This document shows, piece by piece, positions 1 to 11,597 of a stretch of 64,000 bases of DNA (within the stretch, counting starts at the first letter, position 1; each line of letters starts with the position of its first letter). This stretch comes from Sternotherus odoratus (lineage: Eukaryota > Chordata > Testudines > Kinosternidae): assembly GCA_032164245.1 (NCBI GenBank), contig JAVMKO010000002.1, positions 62,963,840-63,027,839 of the forward strand. Direction: 5' to 3'. The position numbers and the translations under genes were made by a program. The notes beneath the pieces are model-generated. The model worked only from the letters and a program-made list of their open reading frames with translations, ran no database searches and had not been told where the DNA came from.

Positions 1-2200
1 GTCGTGAAAGTAAAAAAAAATTGTTTGAGCCCCGGCACCACTTTCATTACACATTAAGCACTGGGCTACCCCAGGCAGCATTAGGGTCACCAACTTTCTA
101 ATTACAGAAAAATCAAACACCTTTGCCCAGCCTCACCCCTTCTCCTAGGCCATGCCCCCTGCTCACCACAGGGGGTGGGTGGGTGGGGTGGGTGTGTGTG
201 TGTGTGTGCGCGCTGAGAAGGTGATCCAGATGTTGGTGAGGACTAGCTCTTGCTCTAGGTCAGCTAAGGTTTCTAGCATATGGAAGCAGACATACCATCA
301 GTTCCTGATTTGGAACTAATGGAAAATGGATGCGGTATCATGATTTTCAAAAAGGGCAGGGGATGTGGTTGTTTTAATAAGGGGCTTTTTGGCTCATGTG
401 TTTTGATTGCACGGCCATATAGATCATTGTGTTTGGTTTCTGTGACCCAGAGACCACAGTTTCATGAATAGTATAGTTGTGATAACACTTGTTTGCATTT
501 GGTGCCTAGCCACATGATAGGTAAACACAAAGTAAGTGCTGCTTGTGCTCAAATTGCAAGTTTTTCCATGAGCAACATTAGGGATTCTTCTATAATGATG
601 TGGGGCTCGGTGCCTCCTTGCACTTTTCCAGTGGTGTAACTTCATTAGTTTAGTTTCAGTAGCGTTATATCAACTTCAAAGTGGCTTAATACAGTGGATG
701 ACTCAAGCCGTTGGGCTTTTTGACTAAATTCATGTGTGCTTTGGATGTGCCTTGCAACTTAGTTTAAAGTTTGGCATATAAAAGCTGAGTGACTTGGGTT
801 GTATGCTGATGCTCTAGGCAAATGCATTACTAATTTGTGACATCTCCTAATTCTGCTGCAATGTCTTTAAATTAGATCAAACTTACTGATAAAATGTTCA
901 TAGGTTTTGAACGGGGGAGGGAGGAGGCTGCTGTCTCGTATGGTGACCTCATACACCGTCTCACGTGACAGACTAATCAACTTCAGATTTCTGCAGGACT
1001 CCTGCACCCTATCAGTGCCAGGGAGCATTTTGTATCAAGGTGCAAATAGAACTCTTCTGCGTGTCGCTAGCCTGCAAAAATGCCTGGGCATTGCCTGCAT
1101 ATTGTCTTTGTGTATTTATGAGTAAGCAGGATCTGATCTGATCTCTGATGGTAAAAGGAAGCAAAAATGGCAGATGTTGGCATTGCGAAGTCCCCGCTCC
1201 CATTCCAGCCTATTCTTGCCTGAGAGTCCTCCGGGGCCTTGCTATGATGCCCCTGGCATCGCAGCAGATGCTGCGTTTCTCGGGCAGGATGCATGCTAAA
1301 GAGGTAATGTTAAAATCAGTAGGGCAGCAATTTACCCTGCTTTAAAAGCAACACTAGTTTGTTCCAAGTGGTCTAACATGAATTTGAATCTGTATATACA
1401 TGTCTGAGTTTAAGGCCTGTACACATATGATCCTGTAGAGTGCAAACACCTCAGTTCCCAGGGAGAGCTGTAGGTGCTCAGTGGTTTGCAGTGTGTGTAC
1501 CGTATACTGACTAAATGACGACCGAGTGCCCAGTGTTGTGAATTACTTTCAGTTTCACAATGCCTCTACTTGCCAGGGTGCAGGTGCACATAACATTTCC
1601 CCCACATTCCGCTCATGTATTTCGGTCTCGAACACGGGCAATAAAATGGGAAATTCTCCCAGCGCTTGCGGCCATGTAACTTTATCTTCCCGCTCCATGG
1701 GGGGAGGCAGGGAGAGCAGGGGGAAATGTGGCATGCAGCTGTGTACACAGATAACTAAATTGTTCTCAGTTACACCTACAGCCTCACCTGATGTCAATCA
1801 AATTAATGGAGGTTCTCAGTGCCACCCCACCTAACATTTAGATGCATAGAAAACCGCTGGAATTCACAAAGTCTGAGTTAGGCGCCTTGACTCCCTTTAC
1901 AGTGACGGGGTGGAAGCGGTGTCTGAGAATGGGATTCACACAAGCCAGCGGGCAAGGAGGCTTTTCACTCAAGGCCAATGGAAGTTGTCAAGCTGTGGGC
2001 GGGGTGGGGGTGGAGAGCGTGTGTGTGTGTGTGTGTGTGTGTGTTGAGCCCTGCCCCAAGCTTTGTGACAGGCATCTAAATCCAGGCTACAGGACGGCAC
2101 CTCTCTCTGCCTGGGATTTTCAGCTGCACCCCCCTCTCTTGGTGGTAGGTGCCTGACTGCTTTTGCAAGAAGCCACGGGACAAGGATAAAGCAGGCGTTC
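1..2200. other. Intergenic DNA, no gene seen
   Basis: I find no supported coding sequence. The stretch contains short (GT)n microsatellites at 191-208 and 2019-2044 and unclassified repeat-like sequence, notably at 1850-2150. It is the far downstream flank of ASXL3. Confidence 0.6.
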
Positions 2201-2212
2201 CCTCATAACTTT

Positions 2213-2331
2213 TAGCCCAGTGGTTAGGGAAGTCACGTGGCATGTGCGAGACCCAGGGTTCAAGTTGAGGACAAGAAGGGATTTGAACTTGGATCGCCCA
2301 CCTCTCAGTGAAGTGACCTAACCCAGTGGGA
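2213..2331. repeat. Fold-back repeat, AGCCCAGTGGTTAGGG arms
   Basis: The left arm (2213-2265) carries GCCCAGTGGTTAGGGAAGTC and GACCCAGGGTTCAAG. The right arm (2283-2331) is its diverged reverse complement, ending GTGACCTAACCCAGTGGG. Two further degenerate copies of the right-arm type, with CTCCCACCTCCCAGGTGAG and GACCCCAGGTGAGTAACC, follow at about 2395-2460 and 2528-2575. I recognise the family as frequent in turtle DNA but cannot name it. Confidence 0.65.
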
Positions 2332-2839
2332 TATTCTGTCTCTCCTGTTGATGCTGTTCCACTGTGGTGAAATAATTTGAAAAGTCATTGGAGTAGTGGT
2401 CTGGCTTCTGGGTCTCCCACCTCCCAGGTGAGTCCTCTAACCAGCGGGCTACAGCATTTTTCACACATGTCCTTGCTGTCTCTGGCCCACCATTGAAGCT
2501 GTTACACTGTTGCTAAATGAAGAATCATTGAATTAGGGGTCTCCCAGACCCCAGGTGAGTAACCTGCCCCCTCAGCCCCCCAAGCCCTTTTGTGGAAGCT
2601 CACCTATAAAGGCCCAATCTGGCAGGTGAGCTTGGAGCATGCTTACCAGATCCAGTCCCACAGGTGAATTAGGCAAAGGAACATTATTCTGGTTTTCACA
2701 TTGCTTTAGGGTTTAGCATCCAGACACCGGGCCTGGGGCGAGGTACATGCTCAAAGGCAGAAGCCTAGGCAACTTTCACTGCAAACATTTAGCTGTCCAG
2801 TGATTTTAGCTGCCTACGAGGACTTGGGGGGCGGGGGGG

Positions 2840-2842
<3 letters not shown>

Positions 2843-2898
<56 letters not shown>
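2843..2898. repeat. (GT)n(GA)n compound microsatellite
   Basis: About 18 GT dinucleotides are followed directly by about 9 GA dinucleotides, preceded by a G-rich run from 2825. Confidence 0.95.
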
Positions 2899-3302
2899 AT
2901 GCTAGTGGGGCCTGATTCTGGGAGTTCAGCTCCTAAAGTGTCAGTTACCTCAGTTCTTCTGTGAATCCAGCCCCATATATCTACGGATTTAATCTTTGAC
3001 CCTCATTAAACTCTTCTGTTTAATACACAGGATTTAGGATGTTGCATCTTCATTTTTTTTTACCCACTCCTTTATTATTATGATGTTCCAACAAATGCCA
3101 GGTAGATGCCTAGTACAGGAGGAAATGACTTTAATGCCTGTGCAATACAAAGAAAATTATTCAATAGTGACAACTGTTTTTATTTGTAACACAGCATCAC
3201 CCAGACAATAGAATTCCTCACTAGGGTGCTTAAGAAAATTAAGCGCTATTTTAACTATCACCAGCGAATAATTTAGGGAGCACTTAGTAATTATTAGTCT
3301 TA

Positions 3303-4276
3303 ACTAGCGAAAATACCCGGCGTTGCTCGGGTCCGTCGGAGGTGGGGAGGGGGCAGAGAGCTGAGCAAGTGCGGGGTCCGTTGGAGGGGGCAGAGAGCAA
3401 ACCTGACACCCCCACCTCACCCCCCCGACCAAACCCGACACCCCCATCTCACTTACCCCTTGACCAACCCCGACTCACATTTTCACCCGCCCACCCAAAC
3501 CCAACACCCCCACGTCACCCCCTACCAACACCCCGACCAACACCCACACCTCACCCCCCGTAGACCAAACCTGACACACCCACCTCACGTTCCCCCCCAA
3601 CCAAACCCGACACCCCTACCTACCACCACAAACAAACCCGACACCCACACCTCACTTACCCATCGACCAACCCCGACCCCTCTCCTCACCCCCCCAACCA
3701 AACCCAACACCCCCATCTTACCCCCCCACCAACCCAAACACCCCCTGACCAACCCCAACACCCACACCTCACCCCTCACCCCTCACCCACCCCGACACCT
3801 TCCCACCCACCCCCCCAGACCAAACCCAACACCCCCCGATCACTTACCCCCCGACCAAACCCGACACCCCCACCTCACCCCCCGACCAAACCCGACACCC
3901 CTACCTCACTTACCCTCCGACCAAACCCAACTCGGGTTCGTCGGAGGTGGAGAGGGGGCAGAGAGCTGAGCGAGTGCGGGGTCCGTTGGAGCGGCCAGAG
4001 AGCTGAGCGAATGCAGGGTCCGTTGGAGGGGGTATTATGACATCATAACTATGTCACAGAGAACAGCAGCTGCCCAGCTGATGTGATTGGCCTTTAAATA
4101 ATTTCACCCCTGGGGGGGTGTCAGAGGTGAGATTTGAAAAATTTTCGACTCTTACCCTGATTAGGACCCTAAGACCTATAACTGTACCAAATTTCAAGTC
4201 TAGCTCAAACGGTGTGGAAGGAGTAAATGGACGTACATACACGCATACACCATTTGACTTTTATATATATAGATTT
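3303..4276 (+). mobile_element. Interspersed repeat with internal C-rich minisatellite
   Basis: The unit opens GCGAAAATACCCGGCGTTGC and closes with TTTATATATATAGATTT, end sequences I associate with a dispersed repeat found in many animals, whose class I cannot assign. Near both ends lies a 45-50 bp G-rich segment GTCGGAGGTGGGGAGGGGGC followed by AGAGAGCTGAGC (3330-3400 and 3935-4035). Between them is about 520 bases of G-poor tandem sequence. ORFs through this stretch are low-complexity Pro/Thr/His artefacts. Confidence 0.6.
3416..3934 (+). repeat. G-poor, C-rich minisatellite
   Basis: The repeated motif is of the type CGACCAAACCCGACACCCCC followed by ACCTCACTTACCCCC, with a basic period near 33-36 bp and many variants. 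G is nearly absent on the plus strand, so the minus strand is rich in GGGG/GGGT runs. Confidence 0.85.
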
Positions 4277-4559
4277 AACCATTTAACCCCCTGAGAATAT
4301 GGAACAGTTTCACAGGTTGATGTATCATGACACCTACTGGCAGAGACAACCAAAAGTAGAAACAGGTATAACATTTTTAAATAATGCTACACCGTTCAGT
4401 CTTGATCAAGGAACACGTTTTTAAGTTGCTTGTGATTTTTCTCTTTCTGCAAACTACATTTGTACTTGGTTTTGGTTTTTTCCTTTTAAAAGGTGAAGAA
4501 ATAATGATGTAAAAGATACAGTTCCAACTTGGCAAGAACAACAAAGAAATGGTATCAAG

Positions 4560-4672
4560 AATCAGGGAGGTAGCCGTGTTAGTCTGGAATAGCAGAGGTA
4601 ACAAAGTCCTGTGGCACCTTAAAGACTAACTATAAAGTTTTGAAGCATGAGCTTTCGTGGGATTTGACCACT
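4560..4672 (+). mobile_element. Turtle interspersed repeat (GTAGCCGTGTTAGTCTG family)
   Basis: GTAGCCGTGTTAGTCTGGAA is followed by GTCCTGTGGCACCTTAAAGACTAAC-type sequence and AGCTTTCGTGGG. The same family occurs reversed at 18828-18903, 22560-22640 and 35690-35795, and as a complete fold-back at 26014-26208. Confidence 0.75.
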
Positions 4673-5756
4673 AAAGCTATCACTTTCCACAACCTTACCT
4701 TGTGACTGGGTAAGGGTTTTACAGGCTTATTCTGTGCAGGATTATGTGTTTTAAAATTAATTTTAAAATAACACTGTAAGAAAATAATTAAGGCACCACT
4801 CAATGAGAGTAGCAGAATTGGGTCCTACAATTATTTTCACCTATATCAATCTATACCCTTTATATTGGCTTTGTTCTTCCTTGGTGCACAAACACATATT
4901 AAAAACCAGGATTGTGTGGCGGGAAAGCTTTACTGGCATCAATTGGAGATGGCCACATTATACCACAGTCCACAACCATTTGTTTTATATGTGCTAAATA
5001 TATACAGAAATGCCCTTTTAGGAAATGATATGAAATGTTATGAGGTACGTTTATAATCCCTCTCCACTTCTAAATTCAGGCTCTTTAGTACCCACTCTTC
5101 CCAGCCTGTTTCAAATTTGTCCATTTGATTCTACATTTGTGCAGCTTTTAAGGCTGCTAAAAAGTTGAAAATCTTCTTTGCTGGTGTATTTTTCCTGTTT
5201 CATTATTAGATAGATATTATCTGTTGTACATTGGTGATAGGTTCAGCCCCCCAGTTACGGTTTACCAGGGGGCTGTTATCTATGTATACTCAAGCTTTTG
5301 AGCTCTAGTCTAGGTTTTGTCCTCTTGTCTTATTAAATTGCTACAATAATGTGAGGCACCCACTTTTTGTCATGGTTGAATCCTTAAAACTTGCATAAAT
5401 CCATTTCTATATTATACAAAGCAGAATCAACCATTCTTCTCCCACAGCTTACTGAATAGGCTTTGGCAATTCTTCTCAAACAACCGCAATTGCATAATCA
5501 TCTTATGCCACAATTTCACTTTGTATTTTTTCCAGCTCCGTTTCTTAAAGTAGAGAAGGTGCCAGCACCCAGAGCTTGAATTTTGCTTATATTATTTGAA
5601 GCATGGTAACGGAACCATTGCATATTACAAGTTCAGAGGCAGTAGTCAGAGGCTGGACAGTTTTCTAATAGAAACGACGCCTCTTTTTGTAAGGCATAGT
5701 TGTAGCTTGCAGTTTGAATCACCAAATAATTTTAATTTCCTCATGGAACTAGCACT
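4673..5756. other. Intergenic DNA, nothing recognised
   Basis: AT-rich sequence without a credible ORF, RNA gene or clear repeat. Confidence 0.5.
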
Positions 5757-5760
5757 TACG

Positions 5761-6126
5761 ATGATGAAGCTTGGAATTCAGACTTGTCTGAAACGATATG
5801 TAAAAGATGGCTCTAATCTCTAGAAATTAAAAAAAAACAGAGTCCACAGAGCATGGTAACTAAAGGGGGGGAGAAAAGTAAAATTATTCTAATTAAAGGA
5901 GTGGCCCAATGTCCATTGAAGTAAATGGGGTCTTTCCGTTGCTTTCAGTGAGCACTGGATCAGGTCCTAAATATTTAATATTAACAAATTCCAAATAAAT
6001 AAACCCAATCAGGATTTAGGGCTCTAAGTGGGTCTGTCAAGGACTAATTATATATATGGACTTCTAGGGATGAGAGCCATCCTTTCTATCTAGTTTCAGA
6101 CAAGTCTGAATTCCAAGCTTCATCTT
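5761..6126. repeat. Large fold-back repeat with 66-bp arms
   Basis: The arm at 5761-5826 contains GATGAAGCTTGGAATTCAGA then CTTGTCTGAAAC. It is repeated in reverse complement at 6062-6126, nearly perfectly in the outer half. The 235-base loop includes GCCCAATGTCCATTGAAGT, typical of another common turtle palindrome. No ORF is present. Confidence 0.85.
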
Positions 6127-6129
6127 CAT

Positions 6130-6876
6130 ACACAGCTCAATCCCACAAGTCCTACTCCTGTGAGTAACCTGTATGAAATCAGTTATTCACCTGAGGAAGC
6201 AAAGGCCAGTCCCTTAAATATGAAGGACTTCCCCCTTAAAAAAATATTCTTAGTGACAAAAAGAGCATAATCTCAAACAAGGAGGGTTGAATGACATGAA
6301 TAGTAGTAATTTTAAATTCTTTTAAAATTTGTCCCACAGCCTATAGCAGAACTGGATGTTCTTCCTGGTCTCTGTAGCTCTGTCTCAAGAAAATCACCAG
6401 CTCTGACTAATTTGCTGCCATATTCTTCGCTTGCACATACTGGATCTGAAAAAATGGAAATGTCACTTCAATTTGTGAAGCCTTTTATCCAAGAGATTTT
6501 AAACACTGTATCTATTAACGAGGTAAAGTAAATTACTAAAACATTCTGTAGTCTGTAATGTAGAGAACTGATCAGTTCAGCAGTCAGTATCTCAGCTCCT
6601 GGCTTAACCCAAAGAAAGAACAAAGAATTTGCCACACAGCAGTTTTGAAATATTCTGATTTCATCTGGCTGTAACTGTAAGGGAAAGTACACACGGTAAC
6701 TAAGGGCCATGGCTGAGAGTGCTACCCTCGGGTGCTCACAGAGCCATTTTGTCTGCACAGGCACAATGGGTTGGGGAATCACCACTCAGGTGCTACAGTT
6801 CTGCACTCTCTTCTATTGTTCTTCTAATAGGGGAAAAGACAGAGGCTGGAAGCACCTTAGAACTATAGGAAATTAT
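6130..6876. other. Intergenic DNA, nothing recognised
   Basis: Short ORFs on both strands have no recognisable domain. No repeat family was identified. Confidence 0.5.
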
Positions 6877-6884
6877 TGTGGACC

Positions 6885-7229
6885 AGCATTTCTCAGACTG
6901 TGGCTCAGGACCCCATTTTAATGGGGTCACCAGGGCTGGTGTTAGATTTGCTGGGCCTCGAGGCTGAAGCCAAAGTCTGAGCTCCACCACCCAGGACTGA
7001 AGCCGAAGCCCAAAGGCTTCAGTGCTGGGCGGTGGGGCTCAGGTTACAACCCTCCCGCCCAGGGCTGAAGCCCTCAAGCTTCAGTTTTGGACACCCCTTC
7101 AGGGCGGCGGGGCTTGGGGTTTGGTCCACCTGGCCAGCGGCAGGAGGGCTCAGTCCCCCTTCCTGAGGTCATGTAGTAATTTTTGTTGTCAAAAGGATGT
7201 CTCCATCTAATGAAGTTTGAGAAACCCTG
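6885..7229. mobile_element. hAT-type MITE with 8-bp target duplication
   Basis: The left end has CAGCATTTCTCAGAC and the right end, on the other strand, CAGGGTTTCTCAAAC, a familiar hAT terminal repeat. Flanking TGTGGACC (6877-6884) and CGTGGACC (7230-7237) form an 8-bp duplication with one transition. The interior is GC-rich with repeated GGGCTGAAGCCC-like palindromes and no transposase. Confidence 0.8.
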
Positions 7230-7330
7230 CGTGGACCAATAACAATCAGCCAAAATGATGGAAAGCTTAGCTGAAGTAGAGATTGAATTATTAAAAGCTG
7301 TGATCAGAGCTGGGAAGCATTGTTTGGTTT

Positions 7331-7342
7331 ACACACACACAC

Positions 7343-7374
<32 letters not shown>
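7331..7374. repeat. (AC)n(AT)n(GT)n compound microsatellite
   Basis: Runs of AC, AT and GT follow one another and form a self-complementary tract. Confidence 0.95.
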
Positions 7375-8427
7375 ACGTGTACTTTGGAATTTCTCAATAC
7401 AGTACATTGTGAACAGGGCTTGTGCTTGCCAGATGCTTTAGAGATGACCTTGAACCAGTAGCTGCATCCAAACACCCTACGGCTTTGGCAAGATGGGGAT
7501 ATGTTGAAATTTCTCCCAGAGTTTTGTAAGATGGACCCATCACTGCCGAATACTATGGGAATTATTGTGATTGTATTGCAACTGTCCCATCATTCCTCAC
7601 TTGCTTCTTGCTGTACCTGTAAGATCAGAGAGTAAGATGGGTCTCCTCATCACAGAATTTGCTTTGGTGTACACTTTCCAGCATCAAATTGCTTCTGAGG
7701 TGTAAAAGCTGCAGCAGGCTCCTCACTAGGCCCACTGCTCCAGAGATTTTTTAATTGACGCAAATCATGCTTATTTACATTTACCTTGTGCTAAACCCAA
7801 TCAACAGATACTGAGTCAGAAAACTCCCCTTATAAATCCTTGGTTTTCTTCATTAATATGATGCCAGATAAGATAAAGGAGATATGTGAAGAACATTGTT
7901 CCTGAAACAAAATGTAAATAGCACAATCAATCTGCCGGGCATGATCTCTTTCATGGGAGTCCTTCCTCCTGTGTACCCTTGTGCACAAATTCAAATGCAA
8001 GCCAAATTACTTACATTTGTTCATTCTATAGGGATTGGTGTCTTTTTAACAGGTAAATTTCTCACCCAAACAGTCCTGGTGTATGGAGCAGAAAAGTGCA
8101 ATTTATCCAGACACCATATAATGTAGCAGTACTCTTTGTTCCAGATGAGGTGCTCAAAGCATTACTCACGGGCTCAATCAATTGATCCATGCACTGTTTC
8201 AATTTCATGTGAAGAGCCATGTCCTATTCACTAATGATGCGCCCTTGCTTTGAAGCAGACAAGATGGCTCCTGGAGAAGTGCCAGGGCACTTGCTGATAG
8301 TTGTTAAATACAAAAAAGGGGTGCTTGCTTCAATAAAAGTGGTGGAGAAAGACCCAGATGGCAGCAGCTGCAGGAGAGGTAACTGATTCACTGGTGAAAA
8401 CCTAGTCAGTTTTACCTGTGTTTCTAC
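7375..8427. other. Intergenic DNA, nothing recognised
   Basis: No credible ORF or named repeat was found. It leads into the GC-rich segment before the Gypsy element. Confidence 0.5.
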
Positions 8428-8469
8428 ATGTTATTAGACACTTTAGAACTGTTACAAGCTGTTTTATAT

Positions 8470-9297
8470 TTGTGTAACCCCCAAGGAGATTACCTAGATT
8501 CCTGGGGCTCTGTCTGCAGGCAGCTCAGGGAGAGGCACACTTTCCCTGGTAGTGAGGGGGAGCCAAGGCAGACTCAGAGTCTGCCCAGCAATCAATATGG
8601 AGTGAGAGGCCCTTCCCAGGGAACTCAGGAAAGGGGAGAAGACATTTTTGAGTCAGTCTGGAGCCAGCCAGAGCAAGGGCAGGACTGGCTGTGTGAAGAG
8701 CTGGTGAGTCCCAGGCCTGCATGCAGGGTTCCCCCTGAGAACTGGCCTCTAGGGACCTGGCAGCAGATCCCTCACCTGGGCTTTTCCCTTTCCACTCATG
8801 ACTCCCAGTTTGTAGAGTTTTGCTGGGAAACTTCCCCAGCCAGGCTGCGCTAGTTCTCCAGCTCCCTAGGTGAGACCAGTCACCACATAGTCAGCTCTAC
8901 TCTGGCTGCTAGTCCAGGGCTGCTGCCTACTGTGTGTGTCTCTGGACGCTAGGCTAGGAGACAACAGTTTGGCTTTTAGTGTTGTTGTGTAATCTGCACC
9001 TTGAGCCCTGCACCCCTTTGTGGTGAGGGGAAATCTGGGACCGACGCAGCCTGACTCCTGCCTGCAGTGACTGAGGAGTCCAGAGTCATCCCTGAACCCG
9101 AGGATCATTCACGGAGTTTGTGAATGCACCATCTTTCTGTCCGTCAGGGAACTTGTTTTGGGGACTCCCTACTCCCTGAACTGTGTCCTCAAGCCAGGGA
9201 GTGAGGGTTTGGGGATGTTATAACCTGCTGCATATTAAACCTGTGGAGAGACTTACCACCTCGTTCCACGTGTGAGTCATTTGGGCTGTACTATATC
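8470..9297 (+). repeat. GC-rich segment upstream of Gypsy element, possible LTR
   Basis: This segment is clearly more GC-rich than its surroundings and has an ATTAAA signal at about 9234-9239, followed some 55 bases later by TATATCA and then gag-like coding sequence. That order would fit an LTR ending near 9297. I could not find a matching copy after 13500, so this is a guess. The ORF at 8428-8853 has no recognisable domain. Confidence 0.3.
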
Positions 9298-9349
9298 ATC
9301 CTTTTCGCCCAGAGAGAGGGGAGCCCAATAGAGAACCTGTAAAGAAAAC

Positions 9350-9840
9350 CTTGGCGACCCTCCCAAGGAACAAGAGATTCTGCTACTGCTGCGGTGAGGA
9401 TAGGCACATTTCCACCCAACTCAAAGAATGAAGAGAAGGTAGCACAACAAAAAAAGGGAGCTATAGGGAATTCCATCGGCAATTCCTGCCTCAAGTGAAG
9501 CTCTATCCTCTAGAGGGATTGGCAATATGGGTCCTTAGCAATGCTAGTTATCCTTACAGTGGATATGTACTAGTGACTCGTGTAGTTTTCGTGTAGAACT
9601 GGCTGGATGTCTCCACAATTGTGATACTCTGTCATTGGTTGATCCTGAGATGCAAAATTCTGATGGCAGTTCCATATTGATTGGAACCAACAGCAACATG
9701 TTCCAGTCTTTGGCCTCTCTTTGTCATCGTTTGGACCAGAAGACCTCAGGCATGGTTCGCCTTCCATGGCTAAGAACTGACCCTGGGCTCATCCAGGACA
9801 CATTATGTCCAAGATGGCTCTGTCAATGAGTCACTAGGGA
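9350..9840 (+). pseudogene. Gypsy gag nucleocapsid and protease remnants
   Basis: At about 9367-9420 the frame reads RFCYCCGEDRHISTQ, a zinc knuckle of CX2CX4HX4C type in which the last Cys is lost. Further on, about 9640-9740, DPEMQNSDGSSILIGTN resembles the stretch after the aspartic protease in Ty3/Gypsy polyproteins. Several stops and frame changes interrupt the region. Most of gag is missing: little precedes the knuckle. Confidence 0.6.
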
Positions 9841-10219
9841 AAGTGATAAGAGTATCCAAAGCTATTTTGTCCTTACCTCCACATGGTGAGATTGACTTGA
9901 GAGGAAAACTTGAGAAGCACAGTAGCAGCCTTCCCCATACAGGGATGATGGAGTCCTTTGATGGAGATAACCTCCCTAGTGGTCTGATATTTCAGAGAGG
10001 TTTATTATCCTTACTACAAATGGAGGAAGCTGGCATTGTGGTACAAGTAAGAAATGAAACTAACCATCCCATAGCCATCAGGAAAGGAATGGTATTGGCA
10101 CGATTGTATAGAGTAGAATGTCATGAACCCCACAACTGCAGCCAGCAAGCCCTGTAAGGCATTGGATCCTGATCTTTTTGATGTTGGTGATTCTCCTGTA
10201 CCTCCCAGTTGGAAAGACT

Positions 10220-10900
10220 AGTTGAAAAAATAGTTAAGTGAGAGACCTAACATGTTTTCCACTGAGAAATGGGATGTGGGGGTGTGCCATTAACATGGAA
10301 CACACCATTCATTTGGCAGATGACAGGCCTTTTAGGGACAAATTCCAAAGACTAGCACCCGCAGACATTGAGGATGTGAGAAAGCATATCCCCAAACTAA
10401 TGGAAGCAGGAATAAGTTCTGAATCCCTTAGCTCTTATGCATCCCCCATTGTGGTGGTGCAGAAGAAAAATGGGACTGTGTGCATGTGTGGGGACTATCG
10501 CACACGGCATAAAAGGACCATCCTAGATCAATAACACTGTACCCAAGGTAGAGGATATCTTAGTTTGCCTAGCAGGAAGCAGATGGTTCTCTGACATAGA
10601 TTTATGAAGTGGCTACTACCAGATCCCAATGAGCTCGGAAGAAAAAGAGAAAACAGCTTTCATTTTCCCTTTGGGAGTCTACCAGTTTGAGAGAATGCTC
10701 CAATGTATCTCAGGAGCTCCTGTTATGTTCCAGCATTTGATGGAGAAGACTGTGGGGATATGAATTTATTAGAAGTGCTGGTGTATTTGAATGACTTAAT
10801 TGTTTTTGGGAAAACCCTGGAAGAGCATGAAGCTCAACTAAGGAAAGTTAGACCACCTGGAAACTAGTGGGTTGAAACTGTCACTTGATAAATGTCAATT
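10220..10900 (+). pseudogene. Gypsy reverse transcriptase, broken
   Basis: The first part (to 10532) contains APADIEDVRKHIPKLMEAG, then ASPIVVVQKKNGT, standard N-terminal motifs of Ty3/Gypsy reverse transcriptase. A frame change follows, then WFSDIDL with an in-frame stop at 10605-10607 before SGYYQIPM, then FPLGVYQFERM. The catalytic YxDD motif reads YLND (10784-10795), with the first Asp replaced by Asn. Stops, shifts and the lost catalytic residue mean no working enzyme can be made. Confidence 0.85.
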
Positions 10901-11056
10901 TTGTCAGAACTGAGTAAAATATGTAGGACATATTGTGTCAGCAGAGGGTGAGGCATTGACCACCTGGCACCTACTCAAAGACTTGCAAGCCTTACAATCT
11001 TTCGTAGGCTTCTGTGGATATTACCACCAATTTGTAAAAAAAATTACTCCTCCATT

Positions 11057-11597
11057 GTGGGAACGCTCACCAATTTGACCAGGGGATACTGCCCAACATG
11101 GAAGGGATCACCCCAACATATGCTTGCAAGTCTCCCTGAAAGGTATTTCAAGGTGAATGAACCCTTTGGGGACTGTTGGATTGAGGAATGCAACAATACT
11201 TTCCCTGCTCTTATTGAGAAACTCACCACTCCACCACTGTTAACCTTTGCAGACCCTATCAAGCCCTATGAACTGCACATAGAAACCAGTTTTGATGGAT
11301 TAGGAGCAGTTCTCTATCAAATTTGTGAGAATCAATGGAAGCCCATAGCCTTTGTCAGTCGAGGGCTGACTGCAACTGAAGGACTATCCCATGCACAAAC
11401 TTGAGTTTTTAAGCTCTCAAATGTTGTGGACAAACCTCATGATTATCTAGATGGAGTGACCTTTCTCATAAAAATAGATAATAACCCACTTATGTGCAGA
11501 CCACAGCTAAACTAGATGCTACTGGTCAGCCATGGATGTCTGCCTTGGCTGCTTATGACTTTAAACTGCAGTACCATTCAGGTCAAACCAATGCAGG
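11057..11597 (+). pseudogene. Gypsy RNase H region, broken
   Basis: PLLTFADPIKPYELHIE, then DGLGAVLYQ, KPIAFVSRGLT and later AAYDFKLQYHSGQTNA are the tether and RNase H motifs that follow reverse transcriptase in Ty3/Gypsy pol. The usual first catalytic Asp position reads Glu, and a stop follows LSHAQT at 11402-11404. The frame is then cut by a SINE at 11598-11742. Confidence 0.8.

Noticed and set aside
3460..3969. 169-codon ORF rich in Pro, Thr and His
   Set aside because: It runs through the C-rich minisatellite; the long open frame is a result of a G-poor repeat that cannot easily make stop codons.
8428..8853. 141-codon ORF before the Gypsy element
   Set aside because: No gag-like or other domain; better explained as open frame through GC-rich, possibly LTR, sequence.
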